This document shows, one piece after another, positions 49,701 to 61,069 of a DNA stretch of 64,000 nt. The position numbers and the translations under genes were made by a program. The notes beneath the pieces are model-generated. The model searched no databases. It saw only the letters and a program-made list of their open reading frames with translations, and had not been told where the DNA came from. The DNA comes from Balaenoptera acutorostrata (Eukaryota; Chordata; Mammalia; Artiodactyla; Balaenopteridae). The stretch's first letter is position 1. Every line of letters begins with the position of its first letter. The DNA lies in contig NC_080067.1 of NCBI RefSeq assembly GCF_949987535.1, positions 434,001-498,000 on the forward strand, in the 5' to 3' direction.

Positions 49701-50388
49701 CCTGGACTCCTACACAAAAAAGTTAGAAAAATACATAGTCCATAGTAAATATTCACAAATGATTGTTGCTGCTGTGCTTACTATTCTATTAAAGGTGTAA
49801 AATCCATAAAACACTTTAAGTTCAAAATTAAATATGAATGTTTACCTTTCTAATTATGTCTCTTCTATTCACAATTGTGGTTAATGAATCAGAGACTGTG
49901 GCATCACTAGTTAAAAATGAGCTTGTTAAAAAAGTAGAACTCAGGCCCACCCCACCTACTGAATCACAATCTGCACTTTTACAATCTCCCCAGTGTACCT
50001 GTGTACCCATGAATAGTTGAAAGGTACATTTCTACCTCGACATGTCTTTTCTGTCTGAGAAATATACACATTTTATCCAGTTTGATATAAATAAAACACT
50101 CAAAAATGCATATGCCTGTGTTGAAACCATCATTTTACCATTTATTTTCCAAACAAGTATAGTCTCTATACTGGTTTTGATGATCACATGCCATACTCTT
50201 TTCTTGTAGTTAGAAATAAGGTAGAGAAAGTTACTTTGTAAATATATATATATATATATGTATATATTAGTGGATAATTGAAGACACTCTTCTAAATTAA
50301 AACCAGTTCTCTTAACTTGCTGTTTTCTTCTTGGGTCACATTATAAACTCTTCCAGTGGCCACATGGCATGTGCACTTTTAATTTCAG
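49701..50388. other. Putative intron before the KRAB exon
   Basis: AT-rich sequence with a (TA)n tract at about 50242-50267. No coding content seen. It ends in a pyrimidine-rich acceptor-like stretch (cttttaatttcag). Confidence 0.4.
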
Positions 50389-50852
<464 letters not shown>

Positions 50853-51026
50853 GGGACTTCCCTGGTGATGCAGTGGTTAAGAATTCGCCTGCCAATGCAG
50901 GGGACCCGGTTCGATCCCCAGTCCGGGAAGATCCCACGTGCCACGGAGCAACTAAGCCAGTGGGCCACAACTACTGAGCCTGCGGGCCACAACTACTGAA
51001 GCTGGTGTGCCTTGAGCCCGTGCACC
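50853..51026 (+). mobile_element. CHR-type SINE, 3'-truncated at the NUMT junction
   Basis: Good head (gggacttccctggtgatgca), B box cccggttcgatccc, and body up to cttgagcccgtgcacc, then an immediate switch to mitochondrial 16S sequence. The missing SINE tail is not found after the NUMT. Confidence 0.9.
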
Positions 51027-51440
51027 ATTTATTTTTTGGAGAATAAAACCGCCTCTGAGTGATTAAAATTTAGACCAGCCAGTCAAAATGCTTTATCACC
51101 TGTTCTTCTAAAACACTGATCAACGGAACAAGTTTTACTAGGGATAACAGTGTAATTGTATTCTGGAGTTCATATGAGCAATATGGTTTATGACCTTGAT
51201 GCTGGATCACGACATTTCAATGGTATAACTGCTATTAATTGTCTGTTTGTTCAACGATTAAAGTCTCACGTGATCTGAGTTCAGACTGGAGTCATCCTGG
51301 TTGGTTTCTATCTATTGCAGATTTCTTCCAGTATGAAAGGCTAAGAGCAACACGGCTTACTTTACAAAATGTCTTCAAACTAAATGATGATATAATCTAC
51401 ATTCAATTAATTTATGCATACCCTACTGTAGAACAGGGTT
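51027..51440 (+). pseudogene. MT-RNR2: Mitochondrial 16S rRNA, 3' part (NUMT)
   Basis: Matches the peptidyl-transferase end of 16S: gatcaacggaacaagtt, ctagggataacag, gttgttcaacgattaaagtc-like and gtgatctgagttcagac. These are among the most conserved mitochondrial rRNA words. Confidence 0.93.
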
Positions 51441-51441
51441 T

Positions 51442-51516
51442 GTTACGGCGGCAGAGCCCGGTAATTATGTAAAACTGAAACCTTTTTCTGCAGTGGTTCA
51501 AGTCCTCTTCCTAAGA
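51442..51516 (+). pseudogene. MT-TL1: Mitochondrial tRNA-Leu(UUR) (NUMT)
   Basis: gttacggcggcagagcccgg at the start and ggttcaagtcctcttccta at the end, in the canonical place between 16S and ND1. Confidence 0.92.
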
Positions 51517-51518
51517 AT

Positions 51519-52461
51519 ATGTTTATAATCAACATTCTTTCACAAATTACCCAATTTAATTCACCATAGCATTCCTCATATTAACAAAATGGAAAATCCT
51601 AGGCTATATACAAATCCAGAAAGGGCCAAAAATCATCAGCCCCCATGGATTATTACAACCCATTGCTGAGGCATTCAAATTACTTATTAAAGAACCACTA
51701 TGTCCATCAACATCATCAATTTATATATTATTGCTCCAATGCTAGCCTTAACCCTGGCTCTCACAACATGAATTCCTCTTCCCATATCTTATCCACTAAT
51801 TAATATAAATGTAGGCATATTATTTATATTAGCCATATCACACCTAGCCATTTATTCCATCCTCAGATCTGGATGAGCTTCACGTTCAAAATACTCACTC
51901 ACTGGAGCTCTAGGGACAGTAGCACAGACAATCTCATATGAAGTAATGTAACAGTTATTCTATTCTCAGTCTTACTGATAAATGGATCATTTACACTTTC
52001 AACAGTAATTATTACACAAGAACAGCTATGACTAATTTTCTCCTGACCCCTACCCAGAATTTGATTATCTCTTCAGTAGCAGAAATCCAATGAAGCTCCA
52101 CTTGATTTAACAGAAGTAGAATCAAAACCTGTATATGTCTTCAATGTAGAAAATGTAGCAGGCCCATTCACCCCGTCCCTCCTAGAGAATATGTCAATTT
52201 CCCTATAATAAACATTTCCACCACAATCTATTTTTAGGAGCATTCAACAATCCCTAGGTGCCAGAATTATATACAGCCCAAGTCATCATTAAAACACATC
52301 TAACAATCTCCTTTCTATGAATTTGAGCATCCTACCCACAATTTTGATATGATCAACATATACATCTCTTATAAAAAGTTTTTTTTACTACTAACATTAG
52401 CCCTATGTATATGAGAGTTTTCACTACCTGTCATCATACCAGGCAACCCACCACAAACTTA
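51519..52461 (+). pseudogene. MT-ND1: Mitochondrial ND1 (NUMT)
   Basis: NADH dehydrogenase subunit 1 of complex I in its original setting. Begins with an ATG at 51519 (gtttataatcaacattc) directly after tRNA-Leu. Recognisable words include ctaggctatatacaaatcca, aaagaaccactatgtcc and cagacaatctcatatgaagt. Length to the tRNA-Ile is 943 bp against the usual 957, and the frame is broken by stops and indels. Confidence 0.9.
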
Positions 52462-52662
52462 AGGAATATGTCTGACAAAAGAATTACTTTGATAGAGTAA
52501 ATCATAGAGGTTTCAATGCTCTTATTCCTGGAATTGAATTTTTCCTAAGAATTTTACATTCTCCATGCTACCACATTACACCACATGCTATATAGTAAGG
52601 CTCTCTAAGTAAGCTTCAGGCCCATACCCCCAAAATGTTTTTGTATATCCTCCTTGTGCTAA
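52462..52662. pseudogene. MT-TI/MT-TQ/MT-TM: Mitochondrial tRNA-Ile, tRNA-Gln and tRNA-Met cluster (NUMT)
   Basis: tRNA-Ile at 52462-52529 (aggaatatgtctgac ... catagaggtt), tRNA-Gln on the other strand at about 52530-52598, and tRNA-Met at 52594-52662 (agtaaggctctctaagtaag ... cccataccccca). The order and spacing are those of vertebrate mtDNA. Confidence 0.87.
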
Positions 52663-53660
52663 TAAACTCTCATTGTTTTTACTATCATTCTACTGACCAT
52701 TATCTCAGGAAATATAATTGTATAACAAGCTCACACTGGTTAATGGTATCCCCATTCTAATAAAAAACATGAACCCATAAGCTACAGAAGCATCCAACAA
52801 ATATTTCCTAAAGTTATCCACCACATCAATACTACTTATAATGGCTATTATCATTAATCTAATATACTCTGGTCAAACAACACAGTGAATAACAAAAATC
52901 TTTAATCCAGCAGCATCCACCCTCATGACAATCATCCTTGTCACAAAAGTAGGACTTTCCCCATTTCACTTCTGAGTGCCTGAAGTCACACAAGGCATCC
53001 CATGAACAACAGACCTGATGCTATCAACATCACAAAATTGCACCCCTATCAGTTTTATACCACATGTCACCATCCATCAACCTAAATATACTATTAATCA
53101 TAGTGATATTGTAAATCATAGCTGGAGGCTGAGGCAGACTTCGCCATACTCACCTGGAAAAAATTCCACCCTCCTCATCAATTGCCCATATAGGATGAAT
53201 AACAGCTATTATAATATATATTCAGATTATAACAATCCTAAACATACTAACTTATATCATAACAACACTATCTTCTTCTTATTTATGCCCAGATCATGTA
53301 CTACAAGAGTATCATTATCACACACATGAGATAAAACACCTCCCATCACAATCCTTTTCCTCACCATTATAGTATCATTAGGACATCGCCCATCACTATC
53401 AAGGTTTTTACCCAAATGAATAATTATCCAAGAGATAACAAAAATGACATCATTCTACCAACACTAATAGCCATCATAGCAGTCCTCAGCATATATTTCT
53501 ACTTGCAGCTAACATACTCCACATCACTAACTATATTCCCTTCATTAAACAACACAAACACAAAACAATTTGAACATACAAAGAAATAACCTTCCTATCA
53601 TTACCAATCTTAATACCCACACGATTACTACACACAACACCCACTCTATTGGTGCTGGAC
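52662..53660 (+). pseudogene. MT-ND2: Mitochondrial ND2 (NUMT)
   Basis: Complex I subunit 2, placed between tRNA-Met and tRNA-Trp. Telling words: catgaacccataagctacag, gcatccaacaaatatttcct, cccatttcacttctgagtgcc, gcatcccatgaacaacag. The usual length is about 1044 bp; this copy is about 1.0 kb, with frameshifts and stops. Confidence 0.88.
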
Positions 53661-53661
53661 T

Positions 53662-54046
53662 AGGAATTTAGGTTAGTTCAGACCAAGAGCTTTCAAAACC
53701 CTAAACAAGTAAAATTTACTTAATTCCTAAAAATAAGGATTGCAAGACTTTATTCTACATCAATTGAATGTAAAGCAAACATTGTATTTAAGCCAAATCT
53801 TTACGAGATTGATGAGTTTTAACCCCAGGAAACTTTAGTTAACAGGCAAATCCTCTAGTCAACTGGCTTCAGTCTACTTCTCCTTCATCTGAGAAAGAAA
53901 AAAAAGGCAGGAAAATCACCGGCAGAATTGAAGCTGCTTCTCTGAAGTTACAATTCAATTTGTTGATTCACCACAGGGTTTGTCAGAAAGAGGGCTCAAT
54001 CTCTGTCTTTAGATTTACAGTCTAATGCTAACTCAGTCATTTTACC
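53662..54046. pseudogene. MT-TW/MT-TA/MT-TN/MT-TC/MT-TY: Mitochondrial WANCY tRNA cluster and light-strand origin (NUMT)
   Basis: tRNA-Trp 53662-53728 (aggaatttaggttagttcag); then, on the opposite strand, tRNA-Ala about 53732-53800, tRNA-Asn about 53802-53875 (aactttagttaacaggcaaa), tRNA-Cys about 53915-53970 and tRNA-Tyr about 53972-54046. Between Asn and Cys, 53877-53913 (cttctccttcatctgag ... aaaaaggcagg) is the remnant of the light-strand replication origin hairpin, with decayed stem pairing. Confidence 0.87.
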
Positions 54047-54047
54047 T

Positions 54048-55933
54048 CTGTTCATACACTGCTGATTATTTTCAACAAATCACAAAGATATCGGCATTTT
54101 ATATTTACTATTTGGTGCTTGAGCTGGAGTAGCAGGCAGCACCTTAAGTATATTAATCCAGGCTGAGCTATGCTGACCTGGAGCGCTACTTGGAGATGCC
54201 CAAATCTGTAAGGTAGTCATAACAGTCCCTGCACTTGTAATAATTTTCTTTATAGTTGTACCCATTATGATTGCAGGCTTTGAAAACTGACTTGGGCCAC
54301 TAATAACTCGGACACCTGAAGTAGCATTTCCCCAAGTAAATCATATAAACTTTTAACTACTTCCCCCATCATTCTTACTCCTACTCATATCAACAGTAGT
54401 AGAAGCTGGTTCTGGTACCAATGGAACCGTCTATTCAGCTCTAGCCTGTAATCCGGCCCATGCAGGAGACTCTGTCGACCTAACTGTTTTCTCCTTACAT
54501 TTAGCAGGTGTCTCTTCAATTCTTGGTATTATTACTTTTATTACTATAGTCTTTAATACAAAACCAGCAGTCATATCCCAATACCAAACACTATTATTTG
54601 TTTAATCTTCCCCAACTATAGCCATATTACTATAATTACCAATCTCAGTCCGAGCAGCCAGAATTGCCATACTGTTAAGAGATAGAAATCTAAACACTAC
54701 TTTCTTTGACCCTGTAGGAGGAGACCGAATCCTATACCAACACCTATTTTGATTCTTTGCTCACCCTGAAGTCTGTATTCATGGCCTACCAGGGTTTGTT
54801 ATAAACTCACATATCATTACATACTATTTAGGACAAAAAGTGCCTTTCAGCTATCTGGGAATAGTATGAGTCATGTCCACTGGTTTTTTAGGAGTTCTCT
54901 TGTGGGCCCATCATATGTTTACCATAGGGATAGCTGTCGACTCAGGAGCATACTTTGCTTCAGCTACCGTAATTACTTCTATCCCTACAGGAGTAAAAGT
55001 ATCTAGCTGATTAGCAACTCTTTATTTAATTTTTCTTTTTCTTTTCTTTTTTTTTTTTTTTGGCTGCGTTGGGTCTTGTTTGCTGCACGTGGGCTTTCTC
55101 TGGTTGTGGTGAGCGGCAGCTACTCTTCGTTGCGGTGCGCGGCCTTTTCATTGCAGTGGCTTCTCTTGTTGCAGAGCACGGCCTCTAGGCGTGTGGGCTT
55201 CAGTAGTTGTGGCTTGCGGGCTCTAGAGTGCAGGCTCAGTAGTTGTGGCACACGGGCTTTTTGCTCCGCGGCATGTGGGATCTTCCCAGACGAGGGCTCG
55301 AACCCGTGTCCCCTGCATTGGCAGGCGAATTCTTAACCACTGCGTCACCAGGGAAGTCCCTGGTTAGCAACTGTTCATGGAGGTAATATTATATGACCTC
55401 CCACTATATTATGAGTTTTAGGCTTTAGTTTTTCTTTTTACAGTAGGTGGTTTGACAGGAATCATCTTAGCCAACTCATCCCCAGACATTGTCCTCCAGG
55501 ATACATACTGTGTAGCAGCACACTTCCATGACCTAATGTCCATGGGAGCAGTCTTCACTATTATAGGAGGCTTCCTACACTGATTCCCACTATTCTCAGG
55601 TTATACAGTTAACTCAGCATGAGCAAAAATTCACTTCACAAGTATATTTGTAGTAGTAAATATGACTTCCTGCAGCACTTTCGTGGCCTCGCAGGGATGT
55701 CACTACGTTAGTCTGAGTACCCTGAGGCACACACAACATGAAATATTTTGTCTTCAGGCTCATTCACCTCAGTAGCAGCAGTAATGCTAATAATCTTCAT
55801 ACTTTGAAAAGCATTTGTGTCTAAACAAGAAGTCTTAGCAGTGGAAATTGCTACTCCTAACCTAGAATGGTTACACGAATGCCCTCCATCATATCCTATG
55901 TTTCAAGATCCTACCTATGTAAATGTAAAATAA
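54048..55933 (+). pseudogene. MT-CO1: Mitochondrial COX1 (NUMT), split by a SINE
   Basis: Cytochrome c oxidase subunit I. The start is CTG at 54048 instead of ATG (then ttcatacactgctgatt). The body words caacaaatcacaaagatatc, ggagacccaattctata-like and gctcaccctgaagtctg are clear. The end is at 55931 (gtaaaataa) directly before tRNA-Ser(UCN). A CHR SINE divides it, and indels disrupt the frame on both sides. Of the NUMT genes it keeps the most sequence. Confidence 0.93.
55023..55363 (-). mobile_element. CHR-type SINE inside NUMT COX1
   Basis: Antisense, T-rich start and ending ccagggaagtccc. The target duplication ttagcaact stands at 55011-55019 and 55364-55372. It shows that this SINE arrived after the mitochondrial fragment. 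Confidence 0.94.
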
Positions 55934-56070
55934 GGAAGGACTCAAGTCCTTTTGAACCAGTTTCAAGCCAACACCATAACAATTATGTCTTTCTCAATAA
56001 ATGAGATAAAAGTAAAAAGTGATGTAGCTTTGTCAAAGTTAAATCATAGGCTAAAATCCTGTATATCACT
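55934..56070. pseudogene. MT-TS1/MT-TD: Mitochondrial tRNA-Ser(UCN) and tRNA-Asp (NUMT)
   Basis: tRNA-Ser on the minus strand at about 55934-56000 (ctcaagtccttttgaacc, gtttcaagccaacacc) and tRNA-Asp at about 56004-56070 (ctttgtcaaagttaaatcat), in the standard COX1-Ser-Asp-COX2 order. Confidence 0.88.
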
Positions 56071-56644
56071 AAGGCATGTCAATTTCATCTAGGCTCTCAA
56101 GATACAACATCACCGATTATGGAAGAACTTTTACATTTTCATCATCACACATTAATAGTGATTTTTAAAATAAGTTCTCTAGTCCTCTATATCATTTCAC
56201 TAATATTGACATCTAAACTAACTCACATGCATACAATAGATGCACAGGTAGAGAAAATGTGAACAATTTACTAGCCACTATTGTAATCTTAATTGCCCTA
56301 TCATCATTGTGAATCCTTTACATGATACATGAAATCAATAACTCTTCCCAAACCATAAAAAACTATGGGTCAGTAATGATACTGAAGCTACAAATACACA
56401 GATTATGAAGATTTAAATGTTGACTCCTCTGTAATCCCCACATCAGATCTAAAACCAGGAGAATAATGACTAATAGAAGTCAACAACCGAGTAGTTAGAG
56501 ATAGTCATTGAATATTTGTTTCATCTGAAATTGTTGTACACTCCTGAGTTGTTCCTTCTCAGGCCTAAAAAGAGCTGCTATCCCAGGACGCCTAACTTAA
56601 AGAATCCTAATACCAACAGGACCAGGCCTATGTTGTGGACAAGA
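56071..56644 (+). pseudogene. MT-CO2: Mitochondrial COX2, 3'-truncated (NUMT end)
   Basis: Start aaggcatgtcaatttcatct in place of an ATG-containing start, then cccattatagaagaac-like and aactatgggtcagt words, ending near gcctatgttgtggacaa. About 574 of the usual 684 bases are present. Unrelated nuclear sequence follows. Confidence 0.9.
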
Positions 56645-57360
56645 GAGCTCGTTTTCCTGAGTTCAAAGACAGGACAGAGGGATATGGCTGAGATATGGGG
56701 TGAATCTGGAGCCCATGGGGATGCACTCTCCAAGCTCCAGGATAGGAATGGGGCCTCTAGGGTCCCAGGCCACCCACCACGCCCTCCCGAGCAGGATCTG
56801 GGCAACATTCCCTGTCATTGATGAGGCAGCCCTAGCACTTGTCATGCCCCGATGTTGTGTCCTATGTGGGCCCCATGCTCTTGGGACCACACCCCATACT
56901 CTGCAGGTCCATGCTGCAGGGTCCTTCATGCCTCAGGAGTAGAGACCACACAGCAAGCAGTTCCCTCCCCAACCAGCAGGAGGAGGGGAGGACAGCAGGG
57001 GCACCAGGGGAATCTCACTCAGACAACAACACCCCAGCAGTGCCAGCGGGGACAGTGATGATGTAGATGAGGCATAGACCAAGAGATGGGACCAGAGGAC
57101 CCAAAAGGCAGCTGGTCAGGTCCTGGCTCACCTGCACCCCGGACACCTTTGTCCCGCATACACCCCCTTCCTCATACACCCTCTCCTTAAATGCAGATTC
57201 TTCAGATGCAAACAGGCAGAGCTTCAGACTGAAAGTCAGCTCTTCCAAAATGAACCGTCAGCAAACACTGCAGGATTCCACTCCAGTGGGTGCCCTGGAG
57301 TCGACAACTCAGGGACTGAAGTGGATATCGGTGCCAGGGGCAGTGGGAGGGAATGGGGAG
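56645..57360. other. GC-richer sequence, no gene recognised
   Basis: Several overlapping open frames (up to 114 codons at 57067-57411) in several phases, none with a domain or a clear splice structure. Confidence 0.4.
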
Positions 57361-57545
57361 TTAGACTTACATGGTTGTGGAATTTTGGTTTTGCAAGATG
57401 AAAAGTTCTAGGGATGGTGGTGATGGCTCCACTAGAAAGTGAATATATCTGATGCCTCAGAAACGTGCACTTAAAATGGTGATGATGATAAAGGGTATGT
57501 GACATGTGTTTTATTTCACTTAAAATAAATTCTTAAAATAATGTC
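57360..57545 (+). mobile_element. Old L1 3' end (L1M-type)
   Basis: Pattern of the old L1 3' UTR: ggttttgcaagatgaaaagt, tggtggtgatggctccacta, acgtgcacttaaaatggtga, ending in a TA-rich tail. The same pattern recurs at about 60895-61050. Confidence 0.7.
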
Positions 57546-57965
57546 TTGTTAATTGAGATTCCATTTCGATTCCCCTTCATCACAAATGTCAGAGGCCCAG
57601 ACACAGTCCCCTACCTTAGGGGCCATCACGGTACCCTCACAGAGCACTTGGGAGACCATTCTTAGGGGGGGCTAGTCTGTGCTCACCTGACCTCTGTCCA
57701 GGGGGATCCAGGCAGTGGTGACCCCCATAGATTAGACATATGATATGCTATAGTATTAATATGATACCACCAAGTGTTGTCACTCACTAGAACACAGAGC
57801 AGCAACCCACTCAAACATGCCTGACCTCATATGATTGTGACGAGATTAAGAGAAGAGAAGGAACCACAGGTTAATCAGGGCAACACCTTAATGCAGATGT
57901 TGGAAATCTCAAAGAGGATTTCCCCTTTGAGGAAAAGAGGCAAAGGGTGCATATGCGGTCTCCCC
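57546..57965. other. No gene recognised
   Basis: Mixed sequence before the minisatellite. I see no motif. Confidence 0.4.
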
Positions 57966-57974
57966 GTACATGTG

Positions 57975-58215
57975 ATCCTGACCCATGCAGGTGTGGTGAG
58001 ACCCACACAGTCCCCACACCCTATACCTGGGGTCACACATCCACACTGACCAGGGTGACCCACCTCCCCAGACCCTGCACCTAAAGTCACACGTTCTCTC
58101 TCACCAGGTGACCCCTCCTCCCCAGACCCCTCCACCTGGGTCACATGTCCACAGTCCCAGGGTGACCTCACCTCTCCAGACCCTGCACCTGGGGTCACAT
58201 GTCCCCTTGGTCAGG
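57975..58215. repeat. 54-bp minisatellite, about 4 copies
   Basis: The word tcaca recurs at 58033, 58087, 58141 and 58195, exactly 54 bp apart, within units of the form ccagaccctgcacctggggt ... cagggtgacc. A weaker copy precedes the first. A multiple of three leaves frames open on both strands, but no protein family shows. Confidence 0.85.
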
Positions 58216-58910
58216 ACACCATGGCTCTGCAGGAGTCTCCCCCAATGTGGAAACAAGCTGGGTCCCTGGGACCTCCTGGGATGGGAAAAAGTGTCAGGTG
58301 GGTCTCCTTTCCCCACACTTGTCCCAGAGGAGACTTCCTCTTCTCACTTTGGTTCTGTGTGATTTTAACTGTTTTTAAAGCTTTCATACTAGAGTTGAAC
58401 ACACGACCCTGGTGCTGGCATGCTCAGTCCTTTCTCGTCTCACTTACATGTTGAGAAAACTCACAGGACAGCAGGGCTGAAAGCCGAGGGGCAGCTCTGG
58501 ACTCTGCTGAGTAGGGACGGTAGACTGGAGGGAGAGCTCAGCAGCAGCCTCAGCTGTCACCCATCGGCCTTTTGCCCGATCTGCGTGCCCTGCAATCAAT
58601 TCACCAGCTAAACCTGCCTCGCCATGCACCATGCACGTGCTGGTAAATTGGAATTATTGCCAGGTAGCCCTCCTGAGGATTCTCCACGAGCCCCAGGGAA
58701 GGTGAACCTTGCAGGGATTAAGACTAAGGCCCCGACCATAGCACTGACCCTTGGGAGGACCAGGTCACCACACTCAGAAGAGAGGCTGTTACGTAGACAA
58801 GCCCACCTCAGCTCCAGACCCCAGACATCTAAGCACTGACATTCAGATGCAGGCACGGAGCTTCTCAGTACTGAGGCCAGGCCGGGCCTCTACCCAGGTC
58901 TCCATAGTAC
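58216..58910. other. No gene recognised
   Basis: GC-moderate sequence with short multi-frame open stretches, no domain. Confidence 0.4.
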
Positions 58911-58914
58911 TAGC

Positions 58915-59045
58915 GTACACAGAACATGGTCAGGTCTAAATCTTCTTATTATAGACAACACATGGTCAGCTCTAAATATAATCAGTAGACAGGACATGCA
59001 GAGGTCTAAATCTACCGTGTAGACAGAACTTGATCATGTTTAAAC
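58915..59045. repeat. Roughly 35-bp minisatellite, 4 copies
   Basis: Copies of acatggtcaggtctaaat with variants begin at 58924, 58960, 58994 and 59028, spacing 36, 34 and 34. The unit also contains gtagacaga. Confidence 0.8.
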
Positions 59046-59269
59046 TAGCTTAGGGCTGATCTCATAGGAGATACAGATCACACACATGGGTCTCTCATCT
59101 TTGGACACCCACATCAGGAAACTGAACAAAATCATTGTCATTAAACATTTCAACAAGCAAAACAGAAATGTTCCCAATTTCTCTGGCCACCTGATGGTCA
59201 GGATCCACGGGCGAGCCACGAACTTCTTAGAGTGCAGCCCAGTCTGCTGCCAGGACAGACAAGAAGTGG

Positions 59270-59690
59270 CCTGATTCCAGCCTCGCAGGCTTCCAGAAGG
59301 AGGCGGCCACACTGGAAACCCAGGCAGGAGAGTCCTGCACGGTCCGGGCCGGGAGATCCGGTCTGTCCATTCGGCTGGCCGATTCCGGGCGGGGCACTCG
59401 GGGCCGCTGAGAGCCCTTCACTCAGGCCCTGCTTCCCTGCAGCGTGTGCGTGTGCGTGTGCGTGTGTGTGTAGAGGGGGCGGTGGCTGACGGCTCCCATG
59501 GCTCACGTCCCGGGCACCGCGCTGTCTTCGACGGGAGGCACGGGGAGAGGTAGGGGCACAGAAGCCGTTGGAGAGGAGAACCCACCGCAGAACTCCTTGC
59601 ACACTGGCTCGCCCCACCCGGAGACCCGCCTGCCCATCGTGGGCCGCATGTCACCCCCCAGCCCCCCACCCCCGAGGGCAGGGTGCCTGC
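59270..59690. promoter_or_regulatory. CpG-rich block, possible CpG island
   Basis: Dense CG dinucleotides (for example gtccgggccgggagatccgg, ggccgattccgggcgggg) against CpG-poor flanks, with a (GTGTGC)n run at 59443-59472. It could be a promoter or merely GC-rich satellite-like DNA. No exon attached to it is recognised. Confidence 0.5.
59443..59472. repeat. (GTGTGC)n simple repeat
   Basis: Alternating purine-pyrimidine tract in the CpG-rich block. Confidence 0.9.
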
Positions 59691-60200
59691 TCTTTCAACA
59701 GCACGGGGTCTCACATGAAGGAGACCCAGTGGGGACTGTCAGCCCCACCCCCCAGCCCTGATGCTGTGTTTGGGGAGAATGAACCCCCTTGACTTGGCGA
59801 TGGGACCCTGTGTGGAAAGAGGTGGCGGCCCCATCCAAGTCGGGGCCTGGATGAGAGATGGGAACACAGGAGCCAAGGGCAGGGCCTGGAGGCCAGGTCA
59901 ACAGGAGGGGCACCCCCAGCCTTGGCCGGGCTCTCCAACTGTGACACTGTAGCTTTAGGGGACCTGGGGCAGGTGACTGAATGTAATGGGGGCCTAAACT
60001 GGACCCTGAATGGGGCTTAAAGAAGGTGTGAAGGATGTTACTGAGACAGTGACAGTCATTGGAAGACAGACTCTGTGTCAGGACATCCTGCTCCATCCGT
60101 TTAAATCCCTGAGATCTGTGACCTTTACGTGGCTACGCAGGATTGTTAGAGCAGCTGCGTGCAGATATATCTGGGGCACAATTCAGTCTGCAACGAACGT
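59691..60200. other. No gene recognised
   Basis: GC-rich sequence. Open frames overlap in several phases without a motif. Confidence 0.4.
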
Positions 60201-60217
60201 GCAAGTGATTCCAGCAA

Positions 60218-60422
60218 ACACACAGGTGTGCGCACGGGCAGGCACAGCACACACACAGACATATGCACGTGCACAGCACAAATATATTCACACATTAGCA
60301 TGTGAACACACATGCACGCATATGCCCATGCACACACTAACGTGTGCAAGTGCACATACCTATGCACATGCACAGCATATGTATGCAAACAGGCACATGC
60401 ACACACATAGCACACACACAGG
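60218..60422. repeat. CA-rich low-complexity tract
   Basis: Interrupted cacaca, gcacatgcac and tatgcacatgcac motifs over 200 bases; a decayed microsatellite that can form alternating purine-pyrimidine DNA. Confidence 0.85.
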
Positions 60423-60619
60423 GAATAAAGTGAATCCGTCAAGCATTAATTCCTGAACACAAGTGAAGCTGACATGTATTTTTCCCTTTTCTTAGCTTTG
60501 AAGTTTTTCACAATAAAAAGTTTAAGAAAAAAGTTAATGGCAAATGACTTTTGATTCATAGGACTTTCTGACGTTATTCCACAAATATTATGACAGGAGG
60601 AATGAATGTAGATATTACA

Positions 60620-61060
60620 TGTGTCCACTAATGGATGAATGGAGAAGAAAATCACGGTCCATCAATACAAGGGAATGTTATTCAGCCTAAAAAGGAAGGC
60701 AATTCTGACACAGGCTGCAGCAGGGATGAACCTTGAGGGCATTATGCTCAGTGATGTAAGCTAGACACAAAAAAACAAACAGTGCTTGATCCACTCATAC
60801 AAGACCCCTAGAGCAGTCGGAAACATAGAGACATAAAGTAGGATGTTGAGTGCCAGAGGCTGAGGGAGGGACAATGGGGAGTGAGTGTTTAATGGAGACT
60901 GTTTCAATTTTGCAAGATGAAAAATTTCTGGAGGACGATGGCGGTCAGGTTTGCACAACAGTGCGAATTACTTCTTGACCCTGAAATGTGCACTTAAAAA
61001 TGGTTAAGATAGTAAATTTTATGTTATGTGTATTTGACCACAATTTTTAAAACTTTTTTT
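60620..61060 (+). mobile_element. Old L1 3' end (L1M-type)
   Basis: Late ORF2 words (atggatgaatggagaagaa, tattcagcctaaaaaggaag, gatgaaccttgagggcatta) lead into the 3' UTR (gaggctgagggagggacaat, attttgcaagatgaaaaat, gtgcacttaaaaatggttaa). Confidence 0.85.
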
Positions 61061-61069
61061 AAAACAACA

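Larger units (their letters stand above)
51027..56644 (+). other. NUMT: nuclear copy of mtDNA from 16S rRNA to COX2
   Basis: Colinear with vertebrate mtDNA: 16S 3' end, tRNA-Leu(UUR), ND1, tRNA-Ile/Gln/Met, ND2, the tRNA-Trp/Ala/Asn/Cys/Tyr cluster with the light-strand origin, COX1, tRNA-Ser(UCN)/Asp and part of COX2. Removing the SINE at about 55023-55363 leaves about 5.3 kb. Start-codon loss, indels and stops throughout show it is old and non-functional. Reading needs the mitochondrial code (TGA = Trp), itself proof of origin. Some segments inside ND1 and ND2 look shortened relative to mtDNA. Confidence 0.96.

Noticed and set aside
49010..49800. Several Pro/Arg/Gly-rich frames of 77-131 codons
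   Set aside because: They overlap in all phases on both strands, as expected from a CpG island poor in stop codons, and have no domain.
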